A DNA stretch of 64,000 bases from Companilactobacillus kedongensis. GTDB taxonomy: Bacteria > Bacillota > Bacilli > Lactobacillales > Lactobacillaceae. This document shows positions 29,793 through 38,208 of this stretch, piece by piece (the first letter of the stretch is position 1; each line of letters starts with the position of its first letter). The notes under the pieces were generated by a model. It was given only the letters and a program-made list of their open reading frames with translations, ran no database searches and was not told where the DNA came from. The stretch lies in contig NZ_RHOR01000004.1 of assembly GCF_003946625.1 (NCBI RefSeq), positions 99,969 through 163,968 on the forward strand, given 5' to 3'. The position numbers and the translations under genes were made by a program.

Positions 29793-31034
29793 ATGATTGA
29801 AATTGAAAAAATCATTCCTTATTTGGTACCTTTCATGAATGAACCAAACTTGAATGATTTATCCATGGTTAATTTGAATAATGAAGTAAATGATTTAATA
29901 AATGGATTTCAAGTTAAATTTCCTAAAGATACATTGGATAAGCTTAGTATTGATGATTATGTCTTAGGAAATAATAAGGATTCCTATTCATATTGGCTGG
30001 AATTCAAAACAAAAGTTGTTGGTTCTATACAAGGTGGTTCGGCTTTGAAACACGGTATTTGGAGATCTAAAAAAGATGGATCTATTCATACCGTTGCTAA
30101 GTTTGCTGGATCAACCGAGGAAAAATCCATGGATTTATTACGTAGTGAGTTAGTATCTTTAGTAAAATTTGGATATCAACAAGATTTTGAAACAATTGAA
30201 GCTAATAAGTTATCTAATACTGTTAAGTATAAAACACTCTATATGTATTATCCTGATTATTACTTTCCTGTTTTTTCTAATTTGCATTATGATCACTTCA
30301 TAAAATCTTTTGGACTTAAAACTAGTGATTTCAAAACTTTAGGAGAGAAACAGCACCTGTTGTTAGAAATAAAGAAAAGTAACGACACTCTAAATTTGCT
30401 CCCTATGTATGAATATGCAAGATTTTTATATTATCTTTTTGGAACTCCCAGAAGAAGTGAAGATAATTCTTCTGAATTTTGGATCGACGGAGGAATTTTA
30501 AATAAAACCTCTTTTGAAAATACTGAACTAACTAGTAAGTATGAAATTAAAAATTACAAGTTGGAAAAAATAATAGACAAAGCGTCAATTGATAAGTCGA
30601 ACGGGCAGTATAAGATTGATTATGTAGCTGAGGAGATTAGAAATAGTGTCAAAGGTTTGACGGGTGAGCAAATTGCAATGGACTATGAGAAAAATAGGCT
30701 TAAAAATTATCCGGAACTAATAAATAAAATTAAGCATGTTTCCAATGTAGATGATAGTTTGGGTTTCGATATTCAATCCAGTGATACAAATGGTGATCGC
30801 AGATATATCGAAGTAAAAACTACTTCGATGAATTTGGGTAAATCGTTAAAATTCAATTTAACTAAAAATGAGTTGGATACTGCTAAAAGACTCGATAATT
30901 ATTGGGTGTATATCATTTCAGATGTTGATAAAAGTCCTAAAATATCGGTTTTTAAGAATCTGTTGGATGAATCTTTGAGCGACAAAGTAGATATAATTCC
31001 TAAGGACTATATAGTTAGTTTGAATTTAAAATAG
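29793..31034 (+). CDS. DUF3883 (PD-(D/E)xK nuclease-like) protein with McrB-like N-terminal half
   Basis: 413 residues, no signal or membrane segment. The C-terminal part (about 285-385) matches DUF3883: GEQIAMDYEKNRL, then GFDIQS with D326 and YIEVKTT with E340-x-K342, the D...ExK pattern of restriction-type nucleases. The N-terminal half resembles the front region of McrB/restriction proteins in LYMYYPDYYFPVFSNLHYDH (149-168), but no AAA domain follows. Possible own -10 TATAAT at 29738-29743; ATG 29793 behind AGAGGGAGA. By eye more A/T-rich than sufB, fitting acquisition. Cleavage of modified or foreign DNA is inference. Next gene encodes a DprA-like protein. Confidence 0.75.
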   Translation: MIEIEKIIPYLVPFMNEPNLNDLSMVNLNNEVNDLINGFQVKFPKDTLDKLSIDDYVLGNNKDSYSYWLEFKTKVVGSIQGGSALKHGIWRSKKDGSIHTVAKFAGSTEEKSMDLLRSELVSLVKFGYQQDFETIEANKLSNTVKYKTLYMYYPDYYFPVFSNLHYDHFIKSFGLKTSDFKTLGEKQHLLLEIKKSNDTLNLLPMYEYARFLYYLFGTPRRSEDNSSEFWIDGGILNKTSFENTELTSKYEIKNYKLEKIIDKASIDKSNGQYKIDYVAEEIRNSVKGLTGEQIAMDYEKNRLKNYPELINKIKHVSNVDDSLGFDIQSSDTNGDRRYIEVKTTSMNLGKSLKFNLTKNELDTAKRLDNYWVYIISDVDKSPKISVFKNLLDESLSDKVDIIPKDYIVSLNLK

Positions 31035-31099
31035 ATTTTTAGGGTAAATAAAGTGGGTTTAGCGAAATTTACTATAACAAACTAAAAATGGAGCTGAAT

Positions 31100-32005
31100 A
31101 TGGATCAATTAACTGTCTTAATCATGAGTTTATTGTCTTTTAAAGGAATCGGTAACCAATCTGTTTTAGGATATTTAAATGAATCAAAGCAGCATTTAAA
31201 AAACTTTGATTTTGCTGAATTGAGCACGACAAAAGTTTCTAAAATTAGAAAATTACTGGATGAGGAGATTATTTCTAATAAAACTTGGCAAACAGCCAAT
31301 GAAGTAACCTTAAAACGATTACAAATCAGTTTACAAGAAAATATCCAAATTATAAATTGCTTTGAAGATAGTTATCCAAAAAGATTGCAAAATATGGCAA
31401 ATCGTCCGGTTTTGTTATATCTAAAAGGCAATCTTCGATTGCTAAATGAAGATAAAATCTTAGCAATCGTTGGTACGAGAACTCCTAGGAAAAGTAGTCA
31501 AACATGGGTATTTAATATAACTAATGAATTAGCCAATAATTATGTTATTGTCAGTGGTCTAGCTAAAGGAATTGATACTGTTGTTCAACGACAAGTAGTT
31601 GATTGTCATAAACAGACAATTGCTGTTTTGGGAAGTGGATTAGATATGCCAATCTATCCTTTTGAGAATGAAGATCTGGCTGCAGAAATATTGAATAATA
31701 ATGGTCTTCTTGTTTCTACATATCCTAATGGAACCAAGGTATATTCCCATAATCTGGCCGCTAGAGACGAGTGGCAAAGTGCTTTAAGTGATGGTGTAAT
31801 TGTTGCTGAAACGGGGATGCGTGGGGGTACGACTAATACTATCAACTTTGCATTTCAACAAGAAAAGTTATTGATGATGTACGATGATTTAGAATTATCA
31901 GGAAATCAATTTTTTCTAAATGATACTAGAATTAAACCCATAAAAGATTGTTCCGATATTTTTAAGCAAGAAAAAAACCACATCGAAGAAATTCGACGTG
32001 GTTAA
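31100..32005 (+). CDS. divergent DprA/SLOG-family protein
   Basis: 301 residues from ATG 31100 (GGAG at 31090-31093 with 6-base spacing; ATG 31088 overlaps it). Rossmann core of DprA is clear: AIVGTRTPR (122-130), VSGLAKGID (151-159), IAVLGSGLDMPIYP (174-187). Other family signatures are changed: the His after GID is absent, the FPxRNRxIAGL stretch reads NLAARDEWQSAL (218-229), and the VPG element is missing. The usual C-terminal winged-helix domain is also missing. So it may be a DprA paralogue with another job rather than the RecA loader of transformation. A TACTATAAC box lies about 31069-31077. Confidence 0.72.
   Translation: MDQLTVLIMSLLSFKGIGNQSVLGYLNESKQHLKNFDFAELSTTKVSKIRKLLDEEIISNKTWQTANEVTLKRLQISLQENIQIINCFEDSYPKRLQNMANRPVLLYLKGNLRLLNEDKILAIVGTRTPRKSSQTWVFNITNELANNYVIVSGLAKGIDTVVQRQVVDCHKQTIAVLGSGLDMPIYPFENEDLAAEILNNNGLLVSTYPNGTKVYSHNLAARDEWQSALSDGVIVAETGMRGGTTNTINFAFQQEKLLMMYDDLELSGNQFFLNDTRIKPIKDCSDIFKQEKNHIEEIRRG
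31970..32003 (-). terminator. intrinsic terminator of the histidine phosphatase gene, inside the DprA-like gene end
   Basis: On the minus strand AACCACGTCGAA / TTCGATGTGGTT pairs fully (one G-U) around TTTC and is followed by T8. On the plus strand the same site has an A-C mismatch, so it mainly serves the minus gene. Confidence 0.82.
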
Positions 32006-32008
32006 TTG

Positions 32009-32596
32009 TTATTTGAGATGTGAGTAATCGTGATTGATGACTTCTTCAAGGTTGTATTTGTTATCTTCAAAAGTATATTTCAAGATGCTGCAGTTAGTAA
32101 ATCCGCTTCTTAATACATCGATTGAGTCATTCCATTGATTATTGAAGGATAATATCGAAACGTAGTGACTAACGACAAGAACATTTTCAACATCTTGGTT
32201 CATGATGTCGTTTAATTCTTTTGTCACACGTTTTTGAACATTTATCATATCCTCACCGCCATATTGAACAAAAGCGTCATTGAAGAGCTCATAATGTGAT
32301 TTTATTGGATTTAATTTGGTATTTTCACCCTCAAATAGTCCAAAATACATTTCTTTTAATCCTTTACGGCGTTCGTAGGGCATGTCAGTGATCAATTCCA
32401 AAGTGTCACTTGCACGCTCTGAAGTTGAAGAGTAGGCAGCATCGAAAGTGATGTTGTTATCTTCATAATATTTTTTGGCCACTTTAGCTTGGTTATAACC
32501 AAGTTCTGTTAGTGGAGCATCAGACCATCCTTGCATTTTTCCTCGTTCATTAAAAATGGTTTGACCGTGTCGCATTAAATATAGAGTCTTTTTCAT
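32009..32596 (-). CDS. histidine phosphatase family protein (phosphoglycerate-mutase-like)
   Basis: 195-residue cytoplasmic phosphatase. RHG motif LMRHGQT at 7-13 with partner arginine, and the second catalytic His in VVSHYVSI near residue 152. Lactobacilli have several such paralogues; substrate is unknown and it is probably not the glycolytic mutase. I use ATG 32596, preceded by GAGGAAG; the ORF extension to 32611 includes that site. Convergent with the DprA-like gene, only 3 bases apart. Confidence 0.87.
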   Translation of the reverse strand: MKKTLYLMRHGQTIFNERGKMQGWSDAPLTELGYNQAKVAKKYYEDNNITFDAAYSSTSERASDTLELITDMPYERRKGLKEMYFGLFEGENTKLNPIKSHYELFNDAFVQYGGEDMINVQKRVTKELNDIMNQDVENVLVVSHYVSILSFNNQWNDSIDVLRSGFTNCSILKYTFEDNKYNLEEVINHDYSHLK

Positions 32597-32707
32597 ACAT
32601 AACTTCCTCATGATTTTTTATACCTTAAAGATTGTAAAGGATTTGAGTGATTAATAAAAGTAGCAAGGACTATTTTAATTTATTTACAATTTTTTTAAGA
32701 AAACTAC

Positions 32708-32735
32708 TTGCAAAAATTATATTGTCTGCTAGTAT
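32708..32735 (+). promoter_or_regulatory. promoter of the tyrS T-box transcript
   Basis: TTGCAA, 16-base spacer, TAGTAT at 32730-32735, just before the T-box leader. Confidence 0.65.
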
Positions 32736-32750
32736 CATATACATAAATTA

Positions 32751-32964
32751 AATTTCAGCTTCACAAGAAGTAATCATTTATCTGGGTGTTCAGAGAATTG
32801 ACGGTTGGTGCGAGTCATGCAGGATAAATTGATAAAATACCTAGCTGAAATTTCGTGTCCGACGTTACAGGAGTAAAGAGCAAATAGATTATTCTATTTG
32901 AATTTTGGGTGGTACCGCGCAAATAGCGTCCCTGCATATTAATTGCAGGGGCGCTTTTTTTTTT
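32751..32964 (+). promoter_or_regulatory. tyrosine T-box riboswitch
   Basis: Stem I closes by AATTTCAGCT (32751-32760) with AGCTGAAATT (32843-32852), perfect. The specifier codon TAC (Tyr) is at 32838-32840. The conserved GGGTGGTACCGCG is at 32907-32919. Terminator arms GCGTCCCTGCA and TGCAGGGGCGC (32926-32936, 32944-32954) precede T10. Uncharged tRNA-Tyr is expected to stabilise the antiterminator and turn tyrS on. Confidence 0.96.
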
Positions 32965-33001
32965 CCCAGTGATCCGGACAAAATAATAGGAGGATATTTA
33001 A

Positions 33002-34246
33002 ATGAACATTATTGATGAACTTTCGTGGCGTGGTCTGATCAACCAACAATCTGATGAAGAGGGCTTAAGAAAGTTAGTCGACGAGAAGGACATTTCACTT
33101 TATTGTGGTATGGATCCAACAGGAGACTCAATGCATATCGGTCATTTGTTACCATTCATGACTTTGAAACGCTTTGGTGATGCAGGACATCATCCTTATA
33201 TCGTTATTGGTGGAGCAACTGGTTCGATCGGTGATCCAAGTGGTAAAAAGGCCGAACGACCAATGCAAACAATGGACCAAGTTAATCACAACGTTGAAGC
33301 ACTTAGCAACCAAGCTAAGAAGATTTTCAAAGACTTCACAATGGTTAACAACTATGACTGGACAGAACCTATTGGTATTTTAGATTTTCTTCGCGATTAC
33401 GGGAAGTTATTTAATGTAAATACCATGCTTAATAAGGAAATTATTTCAAGTCGTTTGGAAGCAGGTATTTCCTTCACAGAATTTACCTATCAAATCCTAC
33501 AATCATTGGACTTCCTAACACTTTATCGTCAACACGATATTCAGTTACAAGTTGGTGGTGGTGATCAATGGGGTAACCTTACAGCCGGATTGGATCTTAT
33601 TCATAAAGCTGAAGGACAAGAAGCCAAAGTTTATGCTTTGACAATTCCATTATTACTTAAAGCTGATGGTACTAAATTTGGTAAAACAGCTGGTGGAGCC
33701 GTTTGGTTAGATGCTGAAAAGACATCTCCTTATGAGTTCTATCAATTCTGGTTCAACCAAGATGACAAAGACGTTGTCAATCTGCTTAAGAAATTTACTT
33801 TCTTAACACAAGATGAAATCGCAGCTTTAGCAGAAAAAGTTAAAACAGCACCTGAAAAACGTGAAGCACAAAGAACTTTGGCAGAAGAAGTTACTAAGTT
33901 TGTTCACGGAGAAGAAGCACTTAAAACAGCAGAAAAAATTACTGACGTACTCTTCTCAGGTGAAATTCAAGCTCTAACGACAGATGAAGTTGCACAAGCC
34001 TTCCATGGTGTACCAAGTGAAGAGATCTCTTCAGATGAGATCAACTTGGTTGACCTATTGATTGCCGCAAATGTCGACAAATCAAAACGTCAAGCACGTG
34101 AAGACATTCAAAATGGGGCTATTAGAATTAACGGGGAAAGACTAACTGATACAACAACTATGGTCGATCCTAAAGACTCGTTTGATGGCAAATACATCGT
34201 TATCCGTCGCGGAAAGAAAAAGTACTTCTTAGCCAAAATTAAATAA
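33002..34246 (+). CDS. tyrS: tyrosyl-tRNA synthetase
   Basis: Charges tRNA-Tyr. 414 residues. Class I signatures HIGH (45-48) and KFGKT (225-229, the KMSKS equivalent); C-terminal S4-like RNA-binding domain from about 350 (VDLLIAANVDKSKRQAREDI). ATG 33002 follows AGGAGGA. Controlled by the T-box immediately upstream; an NhaC-type transporter follows after 14 bases. Confidence 0.98.
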   Translation: MNIIDELSWRGLINQQSDEEGLRKLVDEKDISLYCGMDPTGDSMHIGHLLPFMTLKRFGDAGHHPYIVIGGATGSIGDPSGKKAERPMQTMDQVNHNVEALSNQAKKIFKDFTMVNNYDWTEPIGILDFLRDYGKLFNVNTMLNKEIISSRLEAGISFTEFTYQILQSLDFLTLYRQHDIQLQVGGGDQWGNLTAGLDLIHKAEGQEAKVYALTIPLLLKADGTKFGKTAGGAVWLDAEKTSPYEFYQFWFNQDDKDVVNLLKKFTFLTQDEIAALAEKVKTAPEKREAQRTLAEEVTKFVHGEEALKTAEKITDVLFSGEIQALTTDEVAQAFHGVPSEEISSDEINLVDLLIAANVDKSKRQAREDIQNGAIRINGERLTDTTTMVDPKDSFDGKYIVIRRGKKKYFLAKIK

Positions 34247-34260
34247 AATTAATTAAGGCG

Positions 34261-35694
34261 ATGAATGAAATGGAAAAGAAAAATAGACTCAACTTTGTAG
34301 AAAGTATCATTATCATGTTAGTGATGTTTGGCATGTTAGGAACTATGATGATCAAATTTAAAATGACTCCACAAGTTCCAATTTTATTAACATTTACTTT
34401 GTTACTGTTTTATGGAAAGTTTCGTGGGTTCAGTTGGAATGAGTTACAAGAGGGAATTATCAATGGTGTTAAACCTGGTATTATCCCTATGATCATCTTC
34501 GTTATGATCGGTGTTTTGGTTGCTTCTTGGTTGATTTCAGGAGTTATTCCAACAATCATGGTTTATGGACTTGAGATTCTAAATCCTAGTTTCTTCTTAT
34601 TTACAGTATTTGTGAGTTGTTGTTTAGTTGGAGTTATTGTTGGTAGTTCATTTACAACTATTTCTACATTAGGAATTGTTTTCATGGGTATTGGTCAAGT
34701 TATGGGTATTGACGCTGTTCTAACTGCAGGCTCAATTGTTTCTGGTTCTTTATTCGGAAATAATATGTCACCACTTTCTGGAACAACCAATCTTTCAACA
34801 GGTATTGCCGGTGTTGATAATGTCTTTAAACATATCAGAACTATTTCACATACAGCATTGATCTCGGCCGTAGTTACAGGAATTATTTTCCTATTTGTTG
34901 GACACACTAGTGCCCAAGTAGATATGGGTTCAGTACATCATATTATCAATGCACTGCAAGCTAACTTTTTCGTTTCACCAATTATGTTGTTACCAATTGT
35001 TGTTTTGATCACATGTGCTTTCTTACAAGTGCCTGCTATCCCAACACTTTTGAGTGGTTCATTGACAGCCATTATTATGGATGTCTTCATTAATCACACA
35101 TCATTTAGCACCATCAGTAATGTTATTATGAAAGGTTTCGTTTTGAAATCATCAGATAAACATATCAATGCAATTGTCAGTGGTGGTGGTGTTTCAAGCA
35201 TGCTTGACAGTATTTCATTGATCTTAGTTGCATTGACACTTGGTGGTGTTTTGTTAAAACTTGGTGTCGTTGATAATTTGATCAGCAAACTTAGAAGTCG
35301 TGTTAATACACCTGGAAAAGTCATTGCTGCATCAATGCTCAGTGCTATCGGTGTTAACTTCTTAGTTGGTGAACAATACATTTCTATTATTCTTCCCGGA
35401 ACAACATTCCGTAAGAATTTTGAGGATCTAGGTATCGAACCACAATACTTATCACGTGTTTTAGCTAGTGGTGGTGCTGATATTAATGCCTTAGTACCTT
35501 GGGGTGTCAGTGGTATCTTTATTTCCGGAATTCTGGGAGTTAGTCCCGTTCATTTCATTCCATTCGCTTTCTACGTATGGTTAAATCCACTTCTAACAGT
35601 TATTTTTGCTTTTGTTTTTGGCAAGAGTTACTTAAAATCAACTGATTCCAAAAAGACAGTTGCTCCTAAAAATCTTGTTTTAGATGCTAAATAA
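34261..35694 (+). CDS. NhaC-family Na+/H+ antiporter-like transporter
   Basis: 477 residues, about 11-12 membrane segments. Typical NhaC stretches: VGSSFTTISTLGIVFMGIG and GSLFGNNMSPLSGTTNLS. It follows tyrS by 14 bases with no terminator, so it probably belongs to the tyrosine T-box transcript. NhaC-type carriers under tyrosine T-boxes have been proposed as tyrosine transporters; that role is inference here. Start ATG 34261 or ATG 34270; AAGG at 34254 does not decide. Confidence 0.85.
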   Translation: MNEMEKKNRLNFVESIIIMLVMFGMLGTMMIKFKMTPQVPILLTFTLLLFYGKFRGFSWNELQEGIINGVKPGIIPMIIFVMIGVLVASWLISGVIPTIMVYGLEILNPSFFLFTVFVSCCLVGVIVGSSFTTISTLGIVFMGIGQVMGIDAVLTAGSIVSGSLFGNNMSPLSGTTNLSTGIAGVDNVFKHIRTISHTALISAVVTGIIFLFVGHTSAQVDMGSVHHIINALQANFFVSPIMLLPIVVLITCAFLQVPAIPTLLSGSLTAIIMDVFINHTSFSTISNVIMKGFVLKSSDKHINAIVSGGGVSSMLDSISLILVALTLGGVLLKLGVVDNLISKLRSRVNTPGKVIAASMLSAIGVNFLVGEQYISIILPGTTFRKNFEDLGIEPQYLSRVLASGGADINALVPWGVSGIFISGILGVSPVHFIPFAFYVWLNPLLTVIFAFVFGKSYLKSTDSKKTVAPKNLVLDAK

Positions 35695-35772
35695 TATTCA
35701 ATTATTAAAAAGATATTATTTATCGTCATACAGCTTGGTATAGTCAACTTCGGGTCTTAATAATTGGAATAT
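35694..35772. repeat. imperfect inverted repeat after the NhaC gene
   Basis: ATATTCAATTATTAA (35694-35708) matches the complement of TTAATAATTGGAATAT (35757-35772) except one extra base. The loop of 48 bases contains a small inner pairing ATAC / GTAT. No T-run follows. Confidence 0.5.
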
Positions 35773-35787
35773 AAAATCTGAAAAAAC

Positions 35788-35816
35788 TTGACGTTATTGG
35801 TAAATTAATTTATATT
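35788..35816 (+). promoter_or_regulatory. pyr operon promoter
   Basis: TTGACG, 17-base spacer, TATATT at 35811-35816. Confidence 0.8.
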
Positions 35817-35840
35817 ATTTCCAACGAAAACTTTTAAACA

Positions 35841-35911
35841 AGTCCTGTGAGGCTTGGAAGGTTAAACACGTCACGCGTAAACTTCCTCTCCTTGTGGGTA
35901 GGAAGTTTTTT
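35841..35911 (+). promoter_or_regulatory. PyrR-dependent attenuator 1
   Basis: AGTCCTGTGAGGCT (35841-35854) fits the PyrR-binding loop consensus. Terminator arms AAACTTCCT (35879-35887) and AGGAAGTTT (35900-35908) with T-run follow. UMP-bound PyrR should favour termination. Confidence 0.9.
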
Positions 35912-35944
35912 GTTTACTAAAAAAAATAAAAAGAACTTTTAATC

Positions 35945-36018
35945 AGATCCAGCGAGGTCTCAAAGGTTGAGTGGCATTTTCTGCCTTTGGGACACCGCAT
36001 CTGTCGGTGTCTTTTTTT
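35945..36018 (+). promoter_or_regulatory. PyrR-dependent attenuator 2
   Basis: AGATCCAGCGAGGTCT (35945-35960) is a second PyrR-binding loop. CAAAGG / CCTTTG (35961-35989) forms an intermediate stem; terminator arms GACACCG (35991-35997) and CGGTGTC (36005-36011) with T7. No gene separates it from attenuator 1. Confidence 0.9.
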
Positions 36019-36032
36019 ATTGGAGGAAAACA

Positions 36033-36974
36033 ATGAAAAACATACTTTCTATGTCACAATTATCAAACGAAGAGATTTTTGACCTGATCCACTTAGCTAT
36101 GGATTACAAGTCAGGAAGGATCAAGTCTAACAACGGCGATAAATTTGCAATGAATTTATTTTTTGAAGACAGTACGAGAACTAATACTAGTTTTCAGGTT
36201 GCCGAAGCCAAATTAGGCATGAAGCAAATTGATTTTGACGCACGTCACTCATCCGTCAATAAAGGCGAATCATTATATGATACAGTTAAGACAGTCGAGA
36301 GCATGGGTGTAAATTTGGCTGTTATCCGTCATAAACAAGATAAGTTTTATGAAGAATTACTAGGTAAAAATTTGAAGATCCATTTGATCAATGCTGGTGA
36401 TGGTACTGGACAACATCCTTCACAATCACTTTTGGATCTAATGACAATCTATGAAAGATTTGGATATTTTGAAGGATTGAAAGTTGGAATTATCGGTGAC
36501 CTGAAACATTCACGTGTGGCACATTCTGATGCACAGGCCCTGACTAACCTCGGAGCAGAGGTTAACTTTGGTGGATTGAATGACTGGTACAGTGATGAAT
36601 TCAAAGCTATCGGACCACATATGGAAGTCGATGAACTTTGCCAAGAAATGGATATCGTTATGTTGTTAAGAGTTCAACATGAACGTTTGGCAGATAGTGA
36701 GAATCAAAACTTTTCTAAGGAAGCATATTTTAAAAAATTCGGTATAGATATGCGTCGAGTAGAAATGATGAAGGCAGACACAATGATCATGCACCCAGCA
36801 CCGATCAATCGAGGAGTAGAAATTGCTGACGACGTCGTTGAATGTGAGAAATCATATATTTTTAAACAGATGGAAAACGGCGTCTATATGAGAATGGCAA
36901 TGATCGAGTCCTTACTAGGAGGAACACAATTTGACAACGATCCTGATCAAGAACGCGAATTTGTTTTACGCTAA
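36033..36974 (+). CDS. pyrB: aspartate carbamoyltransferase catalytic chain
   Basis: Condenses carbamoyl phosphate with aspartate, the first committed step of UMP synthesis. 313 residues from ATG 36033, which follows TGGAGGAAA; the longer frame from 35967 reads through the attenuator and is rejected. Carbamoyl phosphate motif STRTNTSF and the HPAPINRGVE segment are intact. Overlaps pyrC by 44 bases. No regulatory PyrI chain is present. Confidence 0.97.
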   Translation: MKNILSMSQLSNEEIFDLIHLAMDYKSGRIKSNNGDKFAMNLFFEDSTRTNTSFQVAEAKLGMKQIDFDARHSSVNKGESLYDTVKTVESMGVNLAVIRHKQDKFYEELLGKNLKIHLINAGDGTGQHPSQSLLDLMTIYERFGYFEGLKVGIIGDLKHSRVAHSDAQALTNLGAEVNFGGLNDWYSDEFKAIGPHMEVDELCQEMDIVMLLRVQHERLADSENQNFSKEAYFKKFGIDMRRVEMMKADTMIMHPAPINRGVEIADDVVECEKSYIFKQMENGVYMRMAMIESLLGGTQFDNDPDQEREFVLR

Positions 36975-38199
36975 ACAATTAATTAAGAGTGACCTTTTAA
37001 TTGAGGATGAAAAAATCATCCAGATTGCTGATGAAATAAATGAACCAGCTGATAAAGTTATCGATGCTGATAATAATTTAGTAGCACCAGGATTAGTCGA
37101 TGTTCATGTGCATTTTAGAGAACCTGGTCAAGTACATAAAGAGACCATTTTAACTGGTTCTAAAGCTGCCGCCCATGGTGGTTTTACGACTGTTGGAGCA
37201 ATGCCCAATGTCATTCCAGTACCGGACAATGTCGATGATTTCAAAAACCAGTTGGAATTAAATAAACAGTCAGTAATCAAGACTTTACAATATGCACCGG
37301 TAACCATGAATGAAACTGAAGATGGATTGAGTCCAATTGAAGATTTAGCAAAACTTGGGGCAATGGCCTTTTCAAATGATGGTCATGGGATCAATAATGC
37401 AAAAACAATGTTTGATGCAATGTCGCGGATCAAATCTGTTAACAGTCATCTGGCGGCTCACGTTGAAGATCAGAATCTCTTCAATAAAGGGGTCATTAAC
37501 GCTGGACCTGTAGCAGAAGAACTCGGACTACCAGCAATCGAACGTGTAGCCGAAACTTCACAACTAGCTAGAGATTTGATTTTGGCAAAAGAAACTGGTG
37601 TTCATTATCATGTTTGTCATCTTTCAACAGCTGATGGAGTTAAGCTGATCAGAATTGCCAAGGATGCTGGTATCAATGTCACCTGTGAGGTAACACCGCA
37701 CCACTTGTTACTTAGTGACCAGAATATACTTGAAGATGATGCTAACTATAAGATGAACCCACCGTTAAGAAGTGAAATTGACCGCAGAGCTTTGATAGAC
37801 GGTCTCTTAGATGGAACAATCGATATGATTGCAACAGATCATGCACCACATGCAGAAAATGAAAAGAATCAAGGATTTCTGAAGAGTGCATTCGGCATTA
37901 CAGGAATAGAAACATCATTTCCATTGATGTATAGCCGTTTTGTCAAAACAAGTTTGATGAGTTTAGAACAATTATTGGAATTGATGACTAATAAACCAGC
38001 CCAGATATTTAATTTACTTGCTGGTGAAATAAAAGTCGGTGGAGATGCTGATTTAACTATCATTGATTTAAAGAAGCCTTTTGAAATTAAAAAAGAGGAT
38101 TTTATTTCTAAAGGGAAGAATAGTCCGTTTATAGGTCAAGAAGTTTATGGCCAAGTTCAAAAGACCTTCGTCAAGGGTCAAGAAGTTTATTCATTTTAG
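36931..38199 (+). CDS. pyrC: dihydroorotase
   Basis: Zinc amidohydrolase that cyclises carbamoyl aspartate. 422 residues, long type I-like form. Metal motif VHVHFREPG near 58-66 and ATDHAPH near residue 305. TTG start at 36931, 7 bases after AGGAGGA, lying within pyrB, so likely translationally coupled. Confidence 0.96.
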   Translation: MTTILIKNANLFYAKQLIKSDLLIEDEKIIQIADEINEPADKVIDADNNLVAPGLVDVHVHFREPGQVHKETILTGSKAAAHGGFTTVGAMPNVIPVPDNVDDFKNQLELNKQSVIKTLQYAPVTMNETEDGLSPIEDLAKLGAMAFSNDGHGINNAKTMFDAMSRIKSVNSHLAAHVEDQNLFNKGVINAGPVAEELGLPAIERVAETSQLARDLILAKETGVHYHVCHLSTADGVKLIRIAKDAGINVTCEVTPHHLLLSDQNILEDDANYKMNPPLRSEIDRRALIDGLLDGTIDMIATDHAPHAENEKNQGFLKSAFGITGIETSFPLMYSRFVKTSLMSLEQLLELMTNKPAQIFNLLAGEIKVGGDADLTIIDLKKPFEIKKEDFISKGKNSPFIGQEVYGQVQKTFVKGQEVYSF

Positions 38200-38208
38200 G
38201 AGGAAAAA

